Source: an uncultured Lachnospiraceae bacterium
Lineage (GTDB): Bacteria; Bacillota; Clostridia; Lachnospirales; Lachnospiraceae
Length of the DNA: 61,392 nt
NCBI GenBank assembly: GCA_934432885.1
Contig: CAKRYY010000015.1
Span: forward strand, 1-61,392
Reading direction: 5' to 3'
Shown in pieces: positions 26,801-33,339 of this stretch (within the stretch, counting starts at the first letter, position 1; every line of letters begins with the position of its first letter). The notes under the pieces are model-generated. The model did no database searches, was not told the origin of the DNA, and saw only the letters and a list, made by a program, of their open reading frames with translations. The translations under genes and the position numbers were made by a program.

Positions 26801-28667
26801 TCTTTTGTGCCGCGCCAAGAATACCGCCGCTCGCCGTCTCCCCGGAAATGCTGCTGCCGGACGCCAGAGAAGCGCCCATAAGAATACATTTTGCACCATT
26901 TAATCTGCCTGCCACGCCGCCTGCATTTTTCTTAGAGGATACCTTGCCCTCTCCCGTCATGGTAAGTTTCGGTATGATAAGGCTGCTGGAAATGCATCCC
27001 GCATATCCGCCCGCATCCACATCCGACTTTACAGAGGCGGAAAGCGTAAGCACAGGCGTCGCATCATCCTCCCTTGCCCTTGGTGCAAACGCATCTGCCG
27101 AAATCGTTCCGAAAAATCCGCCTGCCGCCTCGCTGCCCGTTATCTGCGCTGCGCAGGTAAGCGCATCGCCCTTTAGCAGGAAATCCTCTGCCACACGTCC
27201 TACGATGCCGCCCGCCTCTTTTCCGCTTACCTTACCCGAAATTGTAAGTGCCTTTTCACAGCCAATCTTTGCATCTGCCTCACATACGCCAAAAAGACCG
27301 CCGCTGATTCCACTGCCGGTCACATTTGCCTTAATCTCTATCGCTTCGTTATCTGCCTTAAGGACAACGCCATCCTCTCCAGCCGTATCCACACGCAGGG
27401 AGCCTGCAAGCGCGCCCGCATAACAGTTATCTCCTGCCGCCACTTCACGTCCGTCCAAAAGCGCATACTCTGCTTCCGTAAAGGTATGGCTGCCGGTAAT
27501 GCTTCCATAGCAGCCGCCCGCCGTCTCGCTGCCTGTTACCTTTCCGGAAAATGTCGTCTCTTTTGTCTTTATGCTTACATCACTGCCAACAGCGCCTGCG
27601 ATACCACCTGCATTTTTTCCCTTGATGCCTGTGACCTCAGAGCTTACTTTTTCAAGGCTTATGCTTACATCATCTGAAAAAGTGCCAGCAATCGTACCGA
27701 CATTTTCGCCGCTTTTGTCAATAACGCCCGATATTTTAATATCATGCAGCTTAAGCGGTTCTGTTTCATCCTCTCCAAATACAACCGCTTTTGCAATCGC
27801 CGCCTCTGTTCCTTTTTTACAAATTAAATCCAGATTATATATTTCTGCCCCTGAGCCGAGATACGCAAACAGAGGACGCGTCAGTGCAAAGGACAGACTG
27901 CCGCTGTTGTAATCCGAAGACAGACTGCCCCGGAAAGGATGGTCTTCGCTGCCAAAGCCTTCAAAGTCTGCTCCCGGGAAATTATCGCCTATCTCGACGG
28001 TATCATTTCCTTCATTGGAGCCTACACGGAATACAATGCCTTTAAAATCCGTTTCCTTTGAATGTTCCTGTATTTTCAGATAATCCGCTTCTGTAGAGAA
28101 AACATAGATAACACCCGTTTTGTAATCATCTGCTGAATCCGGTATACTCTGACGTTCCTCTTCGCCATCTGCAAACAGGGCAATTCCATTTTCTTCTGCT
28201 TCCGTTTCTTCCGCGTCTGCATCAGCGTCTGCATCAGCCTCTGTCTCAGCGCCGTCTTCTTCCTCCCCAGCATCGCTGTCATTATTATTATTATCATTCT
28301 CTCCGCTGCCGCTTTCTGCGCCGTTTTCATTCCCTTTGCTTTCGTCGCTCTTATCGCCAGTCTCTGTGCCGCTTTTATTATCGCTATCATTCCCATTATT
28401 GCTGCTATCGTTACTGCTACCGCTATTCTCTGCGCTGCCATCACCGTCCGCACTGTTTTTGCTGCCTGCGTTATCGTCCTTACTTTCCTCTGCGCCGCCA
28501 GCTTCTGCGTTCTTATCCCCGCTCTGTGCTTCCTCTTTTATGGAATTTTCTACACTGCTTCCTTCCTCCGCCTGTGTACGCATCCACGTACCCATATTTC
28601 CGCCGTTTTGAAACAGCAGGCAGAGCACAAGAAGGACAGCCAGCATCCGTATCTTTTTGCTGTGCAT
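17805..28667 (-). CDS. Giant secreted GLUG-type repeat surface protein (~3,620 residues)
   Basis: The start is the ATG at 28665-28667, nine bases after AAAGGAG; an in-frame ATG at 28691 lacks one. The product has about 3,620 residues with no interruption. It opens with a signal peptide (KIRMLAVLLVLCLLFQNGG), then about 130 residues of very acidic, Ser/Gly/Asn-rich linker, including an alternating Ala-Asp run. From about residue 200 to 2,900 there are dozens of short units of the type AGGIAG, GGLFGV, AGGYVG or GGVIG between beta-strand-like stretches (the GLUG pattern), suggesting one or more long beta-solenoids. The last ~700 residues look like globular beta domains. No LPXTG, exosortase signal or C-terminal helix is present. 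It is probably an adhesin or matrix fibre. It lies between SipW-type proteins and the GGDEF-EAL protein. Confidence 0.85.
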   Translation of the reverse strand: MHSKKIRMLAVLLVLCLLFQNGGNMGTWMRTQAEEGSSVENSIKEEAQSGDKNAEAGGAEESKDDNAGSKNSADGDGSAENSGSSNDSSNNGNDSDNKSGTETGDKSDESKGNENGAESGSGENDNNNNDSDAGEEEDGAETEADADADADAEETEAEENGIALFADGEEERQSIPDSADDYKTGVIYVFSTEADYLKIQEHSKETDFKGIVFRVGSNEGNDTVEIGDNFPGADFEGFGSEDHPFRGSLSSDYNSGSLSFALTRPLFAYLGSGAEIYNLDLICKKGTEAAIAKAVVFGEDETEPLKLHDIKISGVIDKSGENVGTIAGTFSDDVSISLEKVSSEVTGIKGKNAGGIAGAVGSDVSIKTKETTFSGKVTGSETAGGCYGSITGSHTFTEAEYALLDGREVAAGDNCYAGALAGSLRVDTAGEDGVVLKADNEAIEIKANVTGSGISGGLFGVCEADAKIGCEKALTISGKVSGKEAGGIVGRVAEDFLLKGDALTCAAQITGSEAAGGFFGTISADAFAPRAREDDATPVLTLSASVKSDVDAGGYAGCISSSLIIPKLTMTGEGKVSSKKNAGGVAGRLNGAKCILMGASLASGSSISGETASGGILGAAQKSALELQDTAELSCKLEKGNKGIIAGTQEKSLLYFSDTVAAGEHTKQLAAGSETEGWEEVGGFGGGVFRNQEAGDGLLIGNGKLAEVGSIKTGYVTGANPAYTLKGTNGMVCLAIALWSQGFYGMPPFGYTDGDEAAVADLLKAAYTLDGDADISYDTAGIVTVNRNNTTDAADAFSGKLIGAKEDTRITQNSRTFQTAGRTPNENQPKVGIFSTIAGDTVFEKLTVDGTVQYASGAGGIAYRSVGNSITLKQVKIKKKFRNLKTGSDKDSSIGGILAREESDANPFILKAEDVLLGSRIDAGGNVQFSGFVTGADLIDMQLSNIKLGGSLKSTISNGSEIGGFLGRNWDRVRGELDGLSVEAGTTFYAAGKFGALFNFLRNQEGTYISLKNIKLDGLTVDVKAEGRQWQCALLIRVGRMLAVNIEDYSAAGCIIKNAGAKFDEISGTVNNNGNYTSGLISLHKTGKTFPDYHYEEEADYQNCQGRTDGKGGKTTDDSDARYFYDVFQILEEQKLTGGTDAILDTPQKLLLWSVYHNLNGEWFDAGYGNRSINNKTLFTAYVPTGNAVTIKGELDLKNVSFYPVPNANGMKITGENAGLIFHAAAMNGTAGDAAGGNDAAWTLPASLYSNNNGSQHYGMHSGLFVNANNLTVSGLSLSGTVAYRGSLGSVAGGSAQDGSGALVAGVLSGGGKFENITADNLWVDGYTGQDKVGLLLAGITAAETKQENTIDVTFGTAGVVPGTGTAGVIMKGYPTGSAKYAAGALIGTAGSDKMTNLRLDFRNMKVADEKDGTHKHNGRVLKYASFLCSYHHTPDADAYTGRCWYLFTKEEAEKILTYGEELDDLTEYWWENTGTPDPHKLVVSDLQAKHAGFLSADYLPYVHEIEQIEVNPKPGDILKGCGTYEDPYQIETVKQFLTLYRYLNMMRENSESADERAFFQNWKVIKMGTDASVCDGSHAEADARRFGEDGFPSQAALRRAYYQLAGDIDLSKIKSGNYKTITDNFVGFGTKEYPFVGVWYGKDPTTGTLHTVTLPKKSSLRTHTAFGFLQYAKGAVIKDIKIVSPAPDTGEAQKDVITRIEGYHGMAGGVIGCVLGGDNIIDNVTTDVQYMALTAKNNAHTFSAIGGYVGCVKKGGVILRNIKLTDVSEFYVLSQDGTVFTKNPNAEAAGTKAGGVRGYYLGAAAGRVEDGYILHEGSGSAFPLWEADSLGGKDGAYETAPFYAVVNGDYLAAKAEAIVTAPGADGFGTIRLNNAAALQAASMALNADAFNTRNEAGSEQGNTPKTYGYTGYSRSRKAKYSALGCKAAADTNTDYKLAVSYDNEDAAAGKKNQTYPYLWKYLGITKDAAASFMKDGVSLFNPAQKVDGTAYRTNWVLGGAQTYDLSEFGRGFRGLGALYDPEAGAGGTFRGNFNGNGNTVKLDRYSIALKECYDDKQLTPSFLCAAGLFNTILAVDATKDVYGEDGILIQKLTVTGSIKPGEPDAGYAAFDAGGVIGRTEKAQVTLEKVTVTDMVINAGKERYGAANGNAGGLIGAVRTANGGDIKKAQLTVRDCRVENTVKPQAATITGAGHAGGLIGFTDLKKTILIENTNVIAGERLWICSASENAGGLVGFASGSQWGAVFTVKGSATAPIVKDCTVDAFWNAGGVCGESGMYTDMKDIRVEDTTVLSYKTAGGVLGTSASWGNLELTGITVLDSSVKEKSTKNMKPYDSVTGQGGIVGKHSSSGKMTIKSACVGKADGSMSVASVMNQRFRSNVERANGVGGLVGASDRGELILADCLVKDATILADINRDKITGASSACAGGLVGYSYITAADKALRLSGDYLHTENLTVTAPVPAANDKGNFFAAGGLFGYIRNDLLLESGNGYYSGISAKGNTITGKQAGGLIGATEGKAALSGRKTSVSVTLPDGSSLSAPGGGSVLTSKIEGSLAAGGVIGACSSGSFVALNKEADSDAAAQAADKMILKEVSASGQYAGGVIGSVSMGGNLRLESMELDTCKITGTLLQETEKGGSAVGGLIGILELKKDGAYVKLYHNTLKNSDILYLAKADVLNAAEGAREGDTDNHHIAVGGILGMTSAAAANKAGNLYADDICLAETNKIGVQKEGSDDVFLIDKDGKLQNITMPASAKCRLDGAAQLSDAYGYYVGMLLGAVRNDAVKLYLMRIHGSGDADVMPTLAQKNTPVTDVGRIPGETADAYRKAAHVLYGTLSSSEKNGADNIKRMDKAVNDGIAAYDRNALRTLLETYRLPEEIIAQEAEGAVPAVTKKLEEFWQETYALTGSVNGGTEEKLPVLCVKPGIMSLDAQIKLLSDMMTNVAGLSASKLEILKITQNKVSWDLSTDTRTSKEATEKNACISITGNSKTGYDFAYNEQNFDAYDKTANKLSYTELVYTYRLADEHVRIYILPLYVEEPLVLDITAKLLAGRVASEEEMADGIDTTATLANDSDYTLLLDFSYGDARKSYMAAMEKQIYLTNTQGVKRFENGTRLLLIDITNGNKPYYYTVTDTSPEKLPLSAFTDTGLPAGSEGTTAYTELSIGRDKNADGTTAYDGHDRYLLQVLPGAKGENAIYDIHVGFRDVNDDNKASLGMIGTTERTLHIDAIPGLKFKLLESGDKNPTPKRGTRVTGTLQENAALTVDMEFAITMDPSYKDKTNPMDSANNGKYLDLGIYLTDLSGKRVPLPNGTNIRYTDANGVLVTQTITDYTASYYYKDIAKVTFPIRGAGGITDSVQKDMQMELILPGDLTALTENAYKVHIDLLRSDDAAHPAGYEDALDTYETTIGAQVITKLGFAVTVAQEDWEKLGINLYQYEEEFGAGAVHEIPFKMQVDFSNILKSASGDKIISEWADRDYYITCQIFAKKNDGSAAYASSPFTDSEETMKLAALQDDTEQEMWQEGQAGTLQMKYHFTEDEIRKNRDGLLKKGEPISRSGKVVLNMEHLKKISTKAELETYLTNYMMQATLQVTQKNVAPSAISQEDPCDFFIYEVTKLKSRE

Positions 28668-28687
28668 GGTCTGCAGCTCCTTTATCC

Positions 28688-29884
28688 TCAACCTCCGGTC
28701 ACTGTGCCCGGTTCTGCATAAACATATTTATGATAGGTATCTCTTGTATCAAATGAAGCTTCTGAAAAATTCTCTCCTCTGAAAAACCCTACGCTGATAG
28801 CTGCATAAGAATCTGCCCGCAGCGTAATATACTGTGTCTTATCGCTCCAGCCTTCATGCCAGTTTTCCTCTCCCGGCGCTATGGCTATTGAATCGGTAGC
28901 AAGCTCTCCCGGTGCAGTATGCGGCTTTGCCCACTGCGCTTCTCCCGCCTCTGCCTGATGGTCCTCCTCCCAGAGCACATAGGAATTGGCAAAGCGGTCA
29001 ATCTGATATATCTTAGGGTCCCAGTAAAGCGTTATTTCCTCTGTATCCGCATCTGCACTTCCTGTTACAATCTTATAATTTAACATGGACTGCTTTTTTA
29101 TCGCTGCCACCCATGCTGCGTCATCCGTTTCCTGTGCATTTACGGAAAATCCGGCAGAGCGCAGGTATTCCCCGGAATCCACACCCTTTACAAATACGAT
29201 TTCACCCTTTAACGTTTCCGTAAGCACGGCTTCTTCTGTTGTTTTGACCAGTACATATAAGGATACCGGACTGCCGCCTGGCGCAGTCACCTGTATACGG
29301 TACTCGTCCTCCAGCGCTTCTCCTCCCGGCAGTCCCGCGGAATCTGCATCAGGGCTTCCCTTTTCATGGGTAAAATGCACTGCCGAGGCTGCACTCTTTC
29401 CTGTAATTTTAGTCGTTGTCCCCGCCTTTTCCACAATAACGCCGGCTGCATCTCTGTCCTTGTAGACAGGCGTTACCGCATAGCCATCACCCGGATTGGC
29501 ATCTCCTGAAAGCCAGAAGGAAATTTCGTAAGGAACATTTTCTCCCTTTCCGTTAAACAATAGAATATTCTGGTAATTTTGTACCTCTACCACAAAATTG
29601 TAATTGGTTCCTGTCTCATCCGTAGAAGCCGCCTGTGTTTTCATGACAGCGCTCATATCGGTAGTATCCATCCCCTCCGTTACCGGATAGGCATAATTAC
29701 TCCGAAGCCAGATACTCGATGCGACCGCAATTCCCCGGCGCACGCTTGCTTTTAGATACTTTGCATAAACAAAGCAGCCGCCCGCGCCAAAGAGAAGCAC
29801 TGCCAGAAGCACTAGCATAAGCCGCATTGTATGCCGCCCACCTCTTTGCTGTTTTCGGTTTTTCTTTCGCTTCTCCTTTTTCAT
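28688..29884 (-). CDS. Exported protein with SipW-type signal peptide (398 residues)
   Basis: A strongly basic cytoplasmic tail (MKKEKRKKNRKQQRGGR) is followed by a hydrophobic helix and the segment FVYAKYLKA, typical of SipW-class signal peptides. The remainder is about 340 residues of predicted beta structure with no recognised family, ending near a Gly/Thr-rich tail and without a sorting signal. It is 13 bases after the preceding SipW-type gene and 20 bases before the giant surface protein start. By analogy with TasA/TapA it may be an accessory or minor fibre subunit. That role is inference. Confidence 0.7.
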   Translation of the reverse strand: MKKEKRKKNRKQQRGGRHTMRLMLVLLAVLLFGAGGCFVYAKYLKASVRRGIAVASSIWLRSNYAYPVTEGMDTTDMSAVMKTQAASTDETGTNYNFVVEVQNYQNILLFNGKGENVPYEISFWLSGDANPGDGYAVTPVYKDRDAAGVIVEKAGTTTKITGKSAASAVHFTHEKGSPDADSAGLPGGEALEDEYRIQVTAPGGSPVSLYVLVKTTEEAVLTETLKGEIVFVKGVDSGEYLRSAGFSVNAQETDDAAWVAAIKKQSMLNYKIVTGSADADTEEITLYWDPKIYQIDRFANSYVLWEEDHQAEAGEAQWAKPHTAPGELATDSIAIAPGEENWHEGWSDKTQYITLRADSYAAISVGFFRGENFSEASFDTRDTYHKYVYAEPGTVTGG

Positions 29885-29897
29885 TGCCCGTCCGCTC

Positions 29898-30662
29898 TCA
29901 GCTCTTTACCGGTCTAGGCTGTTTTGCCGTAGCCGCCAGATAAATCATATCAATTTCTTTATTGTATTTCTGAAAATCTCCCGTCCCCGGAAATGCAATT
30001 TCCAGCAGAAAATATTTGGTGCTGTAGGTCGTAGTGCCATTTTCCGCTACAGAAGTGGAAAGATGCAGATAGGGAAGCATATCCTGCGCCTCTCCTGCTG
30101 CTCCGCCCGCCTTTTCGTAAAGCAGATAAGTCCCTCTGTTAACAATCCCCGATGGCTCAACCCCCAATGCCTCTTCCCATCTCGCTTTTGTAATGTCTAC
30201 CGACTGTAGTGGCTTTTTCAGCGCCGTTTCATCCTCAAATACAGAAGGAGCGCTCATATCCTTCTGCTCCAATTCATAAAGGGTATAGGTCAGCGGCAGG
30301 TTGCCTGTATGAATCAGCTCCAGCGTAAAATCAAAATTGCCGCCGCCCATGTCTATCTTGCTGTTGGGTGCATTGCTGACACTGAAGGGAATCTTTTTTG
30401 TTTCACCCGCAATCAGATTGTCTACATCCAGCTTTGCCGAAACCTTGTCCTCTGCATCCCGCAGATACAGGCAGTACGGTTCCATAACCTCCCGCTCCCG
30501 GCTCTTTGCCTCCCGCTCCCGGAAGGTATACCATGCAAAGGAAACGCCGAAAAGCAGCAGCACCGCAGCGGCGCCGGAAACAAGTCTAAGTCCCATGCGT
30601 CCGCCTGCCAGGCTCCCACTATGCTTTTTTATGGCTTTTTCTTTTCTTCCTTTCTGGCGCAT
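29898..30662 (-). CDS. Exported protein with SipW-type signal peptide (254 residues)
   Basis: The ATG at 30660-30662 has GGAG seven bases upstream and is preferred to a TTG nine codons earlier. A basic N terminus precedes the helix LVSGAAAVLLLFGVSFAWYTF; the AWYT junction marks a SipW-class cleavage region. The mature part contains a beta-sandwich-like stretch (FDFTLELIHTGNLPLTYTLY) as in TasA/camelysin relatives. The gene is one of three consecutive SipW-type proteins downstream of the signal peptidase. Function beyond export unknown. Confidence 0.72.
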   Translation of the reverse strand: MRQKGRKEKAIKKHSGSLAGGRMGLRLVSGAAAVLLLFGVSFAWYTFREREAKSREREVMEPYCLYLRDAEDKVSAKLDVDNLIAGETKKIPFSVSNAPNSKIDMGGGNFDFTLELIHTGNLPLTYTLYELEQKDMSAPSVFEDETALKKPLQSVDITKARWEEALGVEPSGIVNRGTYLLYEKAGGAAGEAQDMLPYLHLSTSVAENGTTTYSTKYFLLEIAFPGTGDFQKYNKEIDMIYLAATAKQPRPVKS

Positions 30663-30706
30663 CCATCTTCTCCATCTACCTGCCGGCAAAGCTGCCAGCC
30701 ACCGCG

Positions 30707-31597
30707 CTAGGCTGTGAAAAACTTAAAATAAAACTGCATGTTTCTGATATAATTTCCAATCAGGGTATCCTCCTGATCATAATCCTCTATCCTGGTCCTC
30801 CACTCAGGCTGCTGCCGCAGCTTAAGCTCTGTCTTTTTGGCATCCGCTTCGCTCTCTCCCGCGCTCTTATCAGCAAGCTCCTTTTCAAATGCAGGAGACT
30901 CATAATGCCATTTCCAGTACAGCTTGACCTCTTTTTCTATGCCCTCGTTTGCTGCTGCATCCCATTTTAATGGAATCAGCGCTCTCGCAGCCTCCTCCGG
31001 CTTTGTTCCATCCGCATCTGCCCTTATATAAACTGGAACGGTGCTCACTGTCCCATCTGCCGCTTCCGGATAATAATAAAATACGATATGCTCCTGCGCC
31101 AGCTTATAAACGTTAGCCGTGCTATTATCCGGCAGCGTAATCTCGCCATTTTCTGAAGTAAATGCCGCGCCATCCGCCGCCTTTAGAATCGTTTCCGCAC
31201 TAATCTGGCAGGCAGTTACCGATGATTTTAAAGGGGTGATATAAAAGGTAACGTCCCCATAGGTTCCGGGCGCGATCTTATATACCGTTATCGGATTTCC
31301 CTCTGCATCCGTCTCCTCAAAGCCGATATTTTTGAGTTTTTCAAGTCCAATCGCAACATATCCATCGTCGCCGATCAGATTGCTGATGTCGACGCCGCGC
31401 TTTCCTTCTGATTCGGGTGTCGTATCATTCCTGGAAAACAGTGCAATCCGAATATCGCCCGGCTCCGCCGCTGTAAGCGTCAGCCCATTTAAGGCAGCAT
31501 CTCCGGATAAGGTATACCATGCAACTGTAAATCCGACCAAAACCATTATGCTGACGATACACATAACCGTTCCGGTTATGATTCGTTCCTTCCTCAT
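30707..31597 (-). CDS. TasA/camelysin-like exported protein with SipW-type signal peptide (296 residues)
   Basis: The signal is ITGTVMCIVSIMVLVGFTVA followed by WYTLSGDAALNGLTLTAA, the classical SipW junction, where the mature protein begins with a short strand and a Leu-Thr-rich segment. It then has ~250 residues of mainly beta character ending in NMQFYFKFFTA, the kind of hydrophobic closing strand seen in TasA-like fibre proteins. Its ATG overlaps the sipW stop (ATGA), and GGAAAGGAAACG inside sipW is the ribosome site. Being directly coupled to the peptidase makes it the most likely SipW substrate here. Confidence 0.78.
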   Translation of the reverse strand: MRKERIITGTVMCIVSIMVLVGFTVAWYTLSGDAALNGLTLTAAEPGDIRIALFSRNDTTPESEGKRGVDISNLIGDDGYVAIGLEKLKNIGFEETDAEGNPITVYKIAPGTYGDVTFYITPLKSSVTACQISAETILKAADGAAFTSENGEITLPDNSTANVYKLAQEHIVFYYYPEAADGTVSTVPVYIRADADGTKPEEAARALIPLKWDAAANEGIEKEVKLYWKWHYESPAFEKELADKSAGESEADAKKTELKLRQQPEWRTRIEDYDQEDTLIGNYIRNMQFYFKFFTA

Positions 31598-32139
31598 TTC
31601 GTTTCCTTTCCAAAAATCGCATAAAACAACTCTCTGATATAGGACAGGCAGCAGAAAAGCAACGGTAGAATCACTATCACAAAATAATGTGTCCGGTCAG
31701 CCAGAAACATCGTCGCCTGAAAAAGCGCTCTGCCAAACGGCAGCTCCCGCACATAAATCCCCTGCACATCTGCAAAGGAAACCGGAAGCACATCCTCCTC
31801 ACTTGCGGCATCTCCCTTTGTATGATAAAGACGCTCGCCGCTTTCTGCATCCTCCTCTACCCTGACAATCCTGTGCGTATTCAAATAGCCCTCAAGCACA
31901 GGGTCATGGGAAATAAAAGTAATCACACTGCCGACCTGAAGTTCCTCCTGCTGCGCCCTTCGGATGATAATGCAGGTTTCATCCGGTATCGCAGGCTGCA
32001 TACTGCCACTGACAACCTTCAATATCCGATAGCCAAATAAGTATGGCATCCTGCCGCTTCCAGCCGAAAGAATCATTGCACACAGCAGAAGCATGAAAAG
32101 CAGGGAAATGATTTCCAATGCACGGCGGATTTTTCTCAT
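31594..32139 (-). CDS. sipW: Signal peptidase I of the SipW (ER/archaeal) type
   Basis: 181 residues: an N-terminal membrane helix, catalytic Ser46 in VVSGSMQPAIP, His89 in LNTHRIV in place of the bacterial Lys, and Asp110 in HTKGDA. The Ser-His type is shared with SipW of Bacillus and with eukaryotic and archaeal signal peptidases. A C-terminal helix (YFVIVILPLLFCCLSYI) follows. In Bacillus SipW matures TasA and TapA for the biofilm matrix. Here it sits among five genes with SipW-type signal peptides. It overlaps its neighbours on both sides by 4 bases, including the DUF2357-like gene upstream. Confidence 0.93.
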   Translation of the reverse strand: MRKIRRALEIISLLFMLLLCAMILSAGSGRMPYLFGYRILKVVSGSMQPAIPDETCIIIRRAQQEELQVGSVITFISHDPVLEGYLNTHRIVRVEEDAESGERLYHTKGDAASEEDVLPVSFADVQGIYVRELPFGRALFQATMFLADRTHYFVIVILPLLFCCLSYIRELFYAIFGKETK

Positions 32140-33329
32140 CTTTCTCCCCTGCGCCTTCCTCTGCCCTTATGCTGCGGCGCGTCCTCTTTCTTTTTTCCTG
32201 CTCTGGCTCTCTTTGCCGCCTCAACGCTGCTTTTTTCCATACGGCGCTTTAACTGCAAATCCGTCAGTTCATTCATAATCAGCTTACGCAGGCTGGCATC
32301 CGGCATATCTACGCCCCGGATGATTTCATCCAACGCCTGCCTGATATATTTCACATCAATCTCTTTCTTTCGCTTCGGTCTGTCCTCGCAATACGCATCA
32401 TTCTGTCCGGTATAATGCTTAAGCATCGCGTAATCCCATAGAAAAGAATGATATATATCACGCTGCAGCTCCTTTGTCTGCATTGGCTCCTGCTTGACCA
32501 TATCCACCTTATAGCCGATGCGCTCGTAGGAATGTATGTAGTTCCAAAGCTTATGGCACGCTTTATAATGCAGGTTCTTTCCAATCGCATTGGTCTTGAC
32601 AATCGGATGGCGGACCGGCGGATATGCGTGCATCTGCGTCATAAACGCCCCCTGGGCGAGGTCATTTATCTGCTGGTGGATCCGGGAAATTCTCGTAAAG
32701 ATTCCTGTATTTTCCGATACATTGTCCTTATCCGTCTGCTTTTCCCTGACCTTTACCCGCAGCTTATAATCTACCGTCTCCGTATAGTTATCTAACCGCG
32801 ATTCCATTTCAAAAAAGGTGCCGACCTCGTCACGGCTGCTGTCAAAGATGACCTCAAAGCGGCGGTTAATAAACCGCTGCAGCTCCCGGATAAGCGTTGC
32901 AATAAACCTGTTTTCATAGGTATTATAGCTTTCCTCTTTGTAAACGTTCAAAACGCGGTTTGGAATAACAGTTCCATCCTCATTAACCTTATCAATCAGA
33001 TTGGCGTGGGAAAGCAGATGCTGGATAGATTCCGAGGTAATGTTCCGCGCCATTGCCACATTGACAATCTGGCGGTCCTCCTCGATAAATTTTCTCGGAT
33101 GCAGGGTCACATACTGCAAATCCGGCAGCGCCTCTTCAATCGCTCCTACCCATTCTTCATCAATGGTTTTAATCAGTCGGGTCCTGTAATAGCTGAAATA
33201 ATTGGTTCCTGTCTCCAGAAGGTTATAAAAATACTGATAAAACCTGTCCTGAAACAGCTCCTGCGGAACGCCCTCTGTCAGCTTACCGTATACGCTTTCG
33301 ATATTGTCCCTGTTTTCTCCCTCTGCCAT
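32136..33329 (-). CDS. DUF2357/McrC-related protein without recognisable nuclease motif
   Basis: A 397-residue soluble protein. The segment SYNTYENRFIATLIRELQRF matches the characteristic ENRF motif of DUF2357 proteins, which normally partner McrB-type ATPases and often carry a PD-(D/E)xK nuclease. I see no convincing PD-(D/E)xK motif; the last ~50 residues are a very basic tail (KKEDAPQHKGRGRRRGER). It begins 10 bases after the McrB-like ATPase and overlaps sipW by 4 bases, so it is embedded in the export operon. Loss of the nuclease together with this position argues for a structural or adaptor role rather than restriction. Confidence 0.7.
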   Translation of the reverse strand: MAEGENRDNIESVYGKLTEGVPQELFQDRFYQYFYNLLETGTNYFSYYRTRLIKTIDEEWVGAIEEALPDLQYVTLHPRKFIEEDRQIVNVAMARNITSESIQHLLSHANLIDKVNEDGTVIPNRVLNVYKEESYNTYENRFIATLIRELQRFINRRFEVIFDSSRDEVGTFFEMESRLDNYTETVDYKLRVKVREKQTDKDNVSENTGIFTRISRIHQQINDLAQGAFMTQMHAYPPVRHPIVKTNAIGKNLHYKACHKLWNYIHSYERIGYKVDMVKQEPMQTKELQRDIYHSFLWDYAMLKHYTGQNDAYCEDRPKRKKEIDVKYIRQALDEIIRGVDMPDASLRKLIMNELTDLQLKRRMEKSSVEAAKRARAGKKKEDAPQHKGRGRRRGER

Positions 33330-33339
33330 GCCTTATCCC

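Noticed and set aside
17805..28667. Many long plus-strand open frames opposite the giant surface gene (for example 21688-22116 and 26848-27423)
   Set aside because: They lack ribosome sites, have low-complexity Pro/Ser/His-rich translations and follow from the codon usage of the minus-strand gene.
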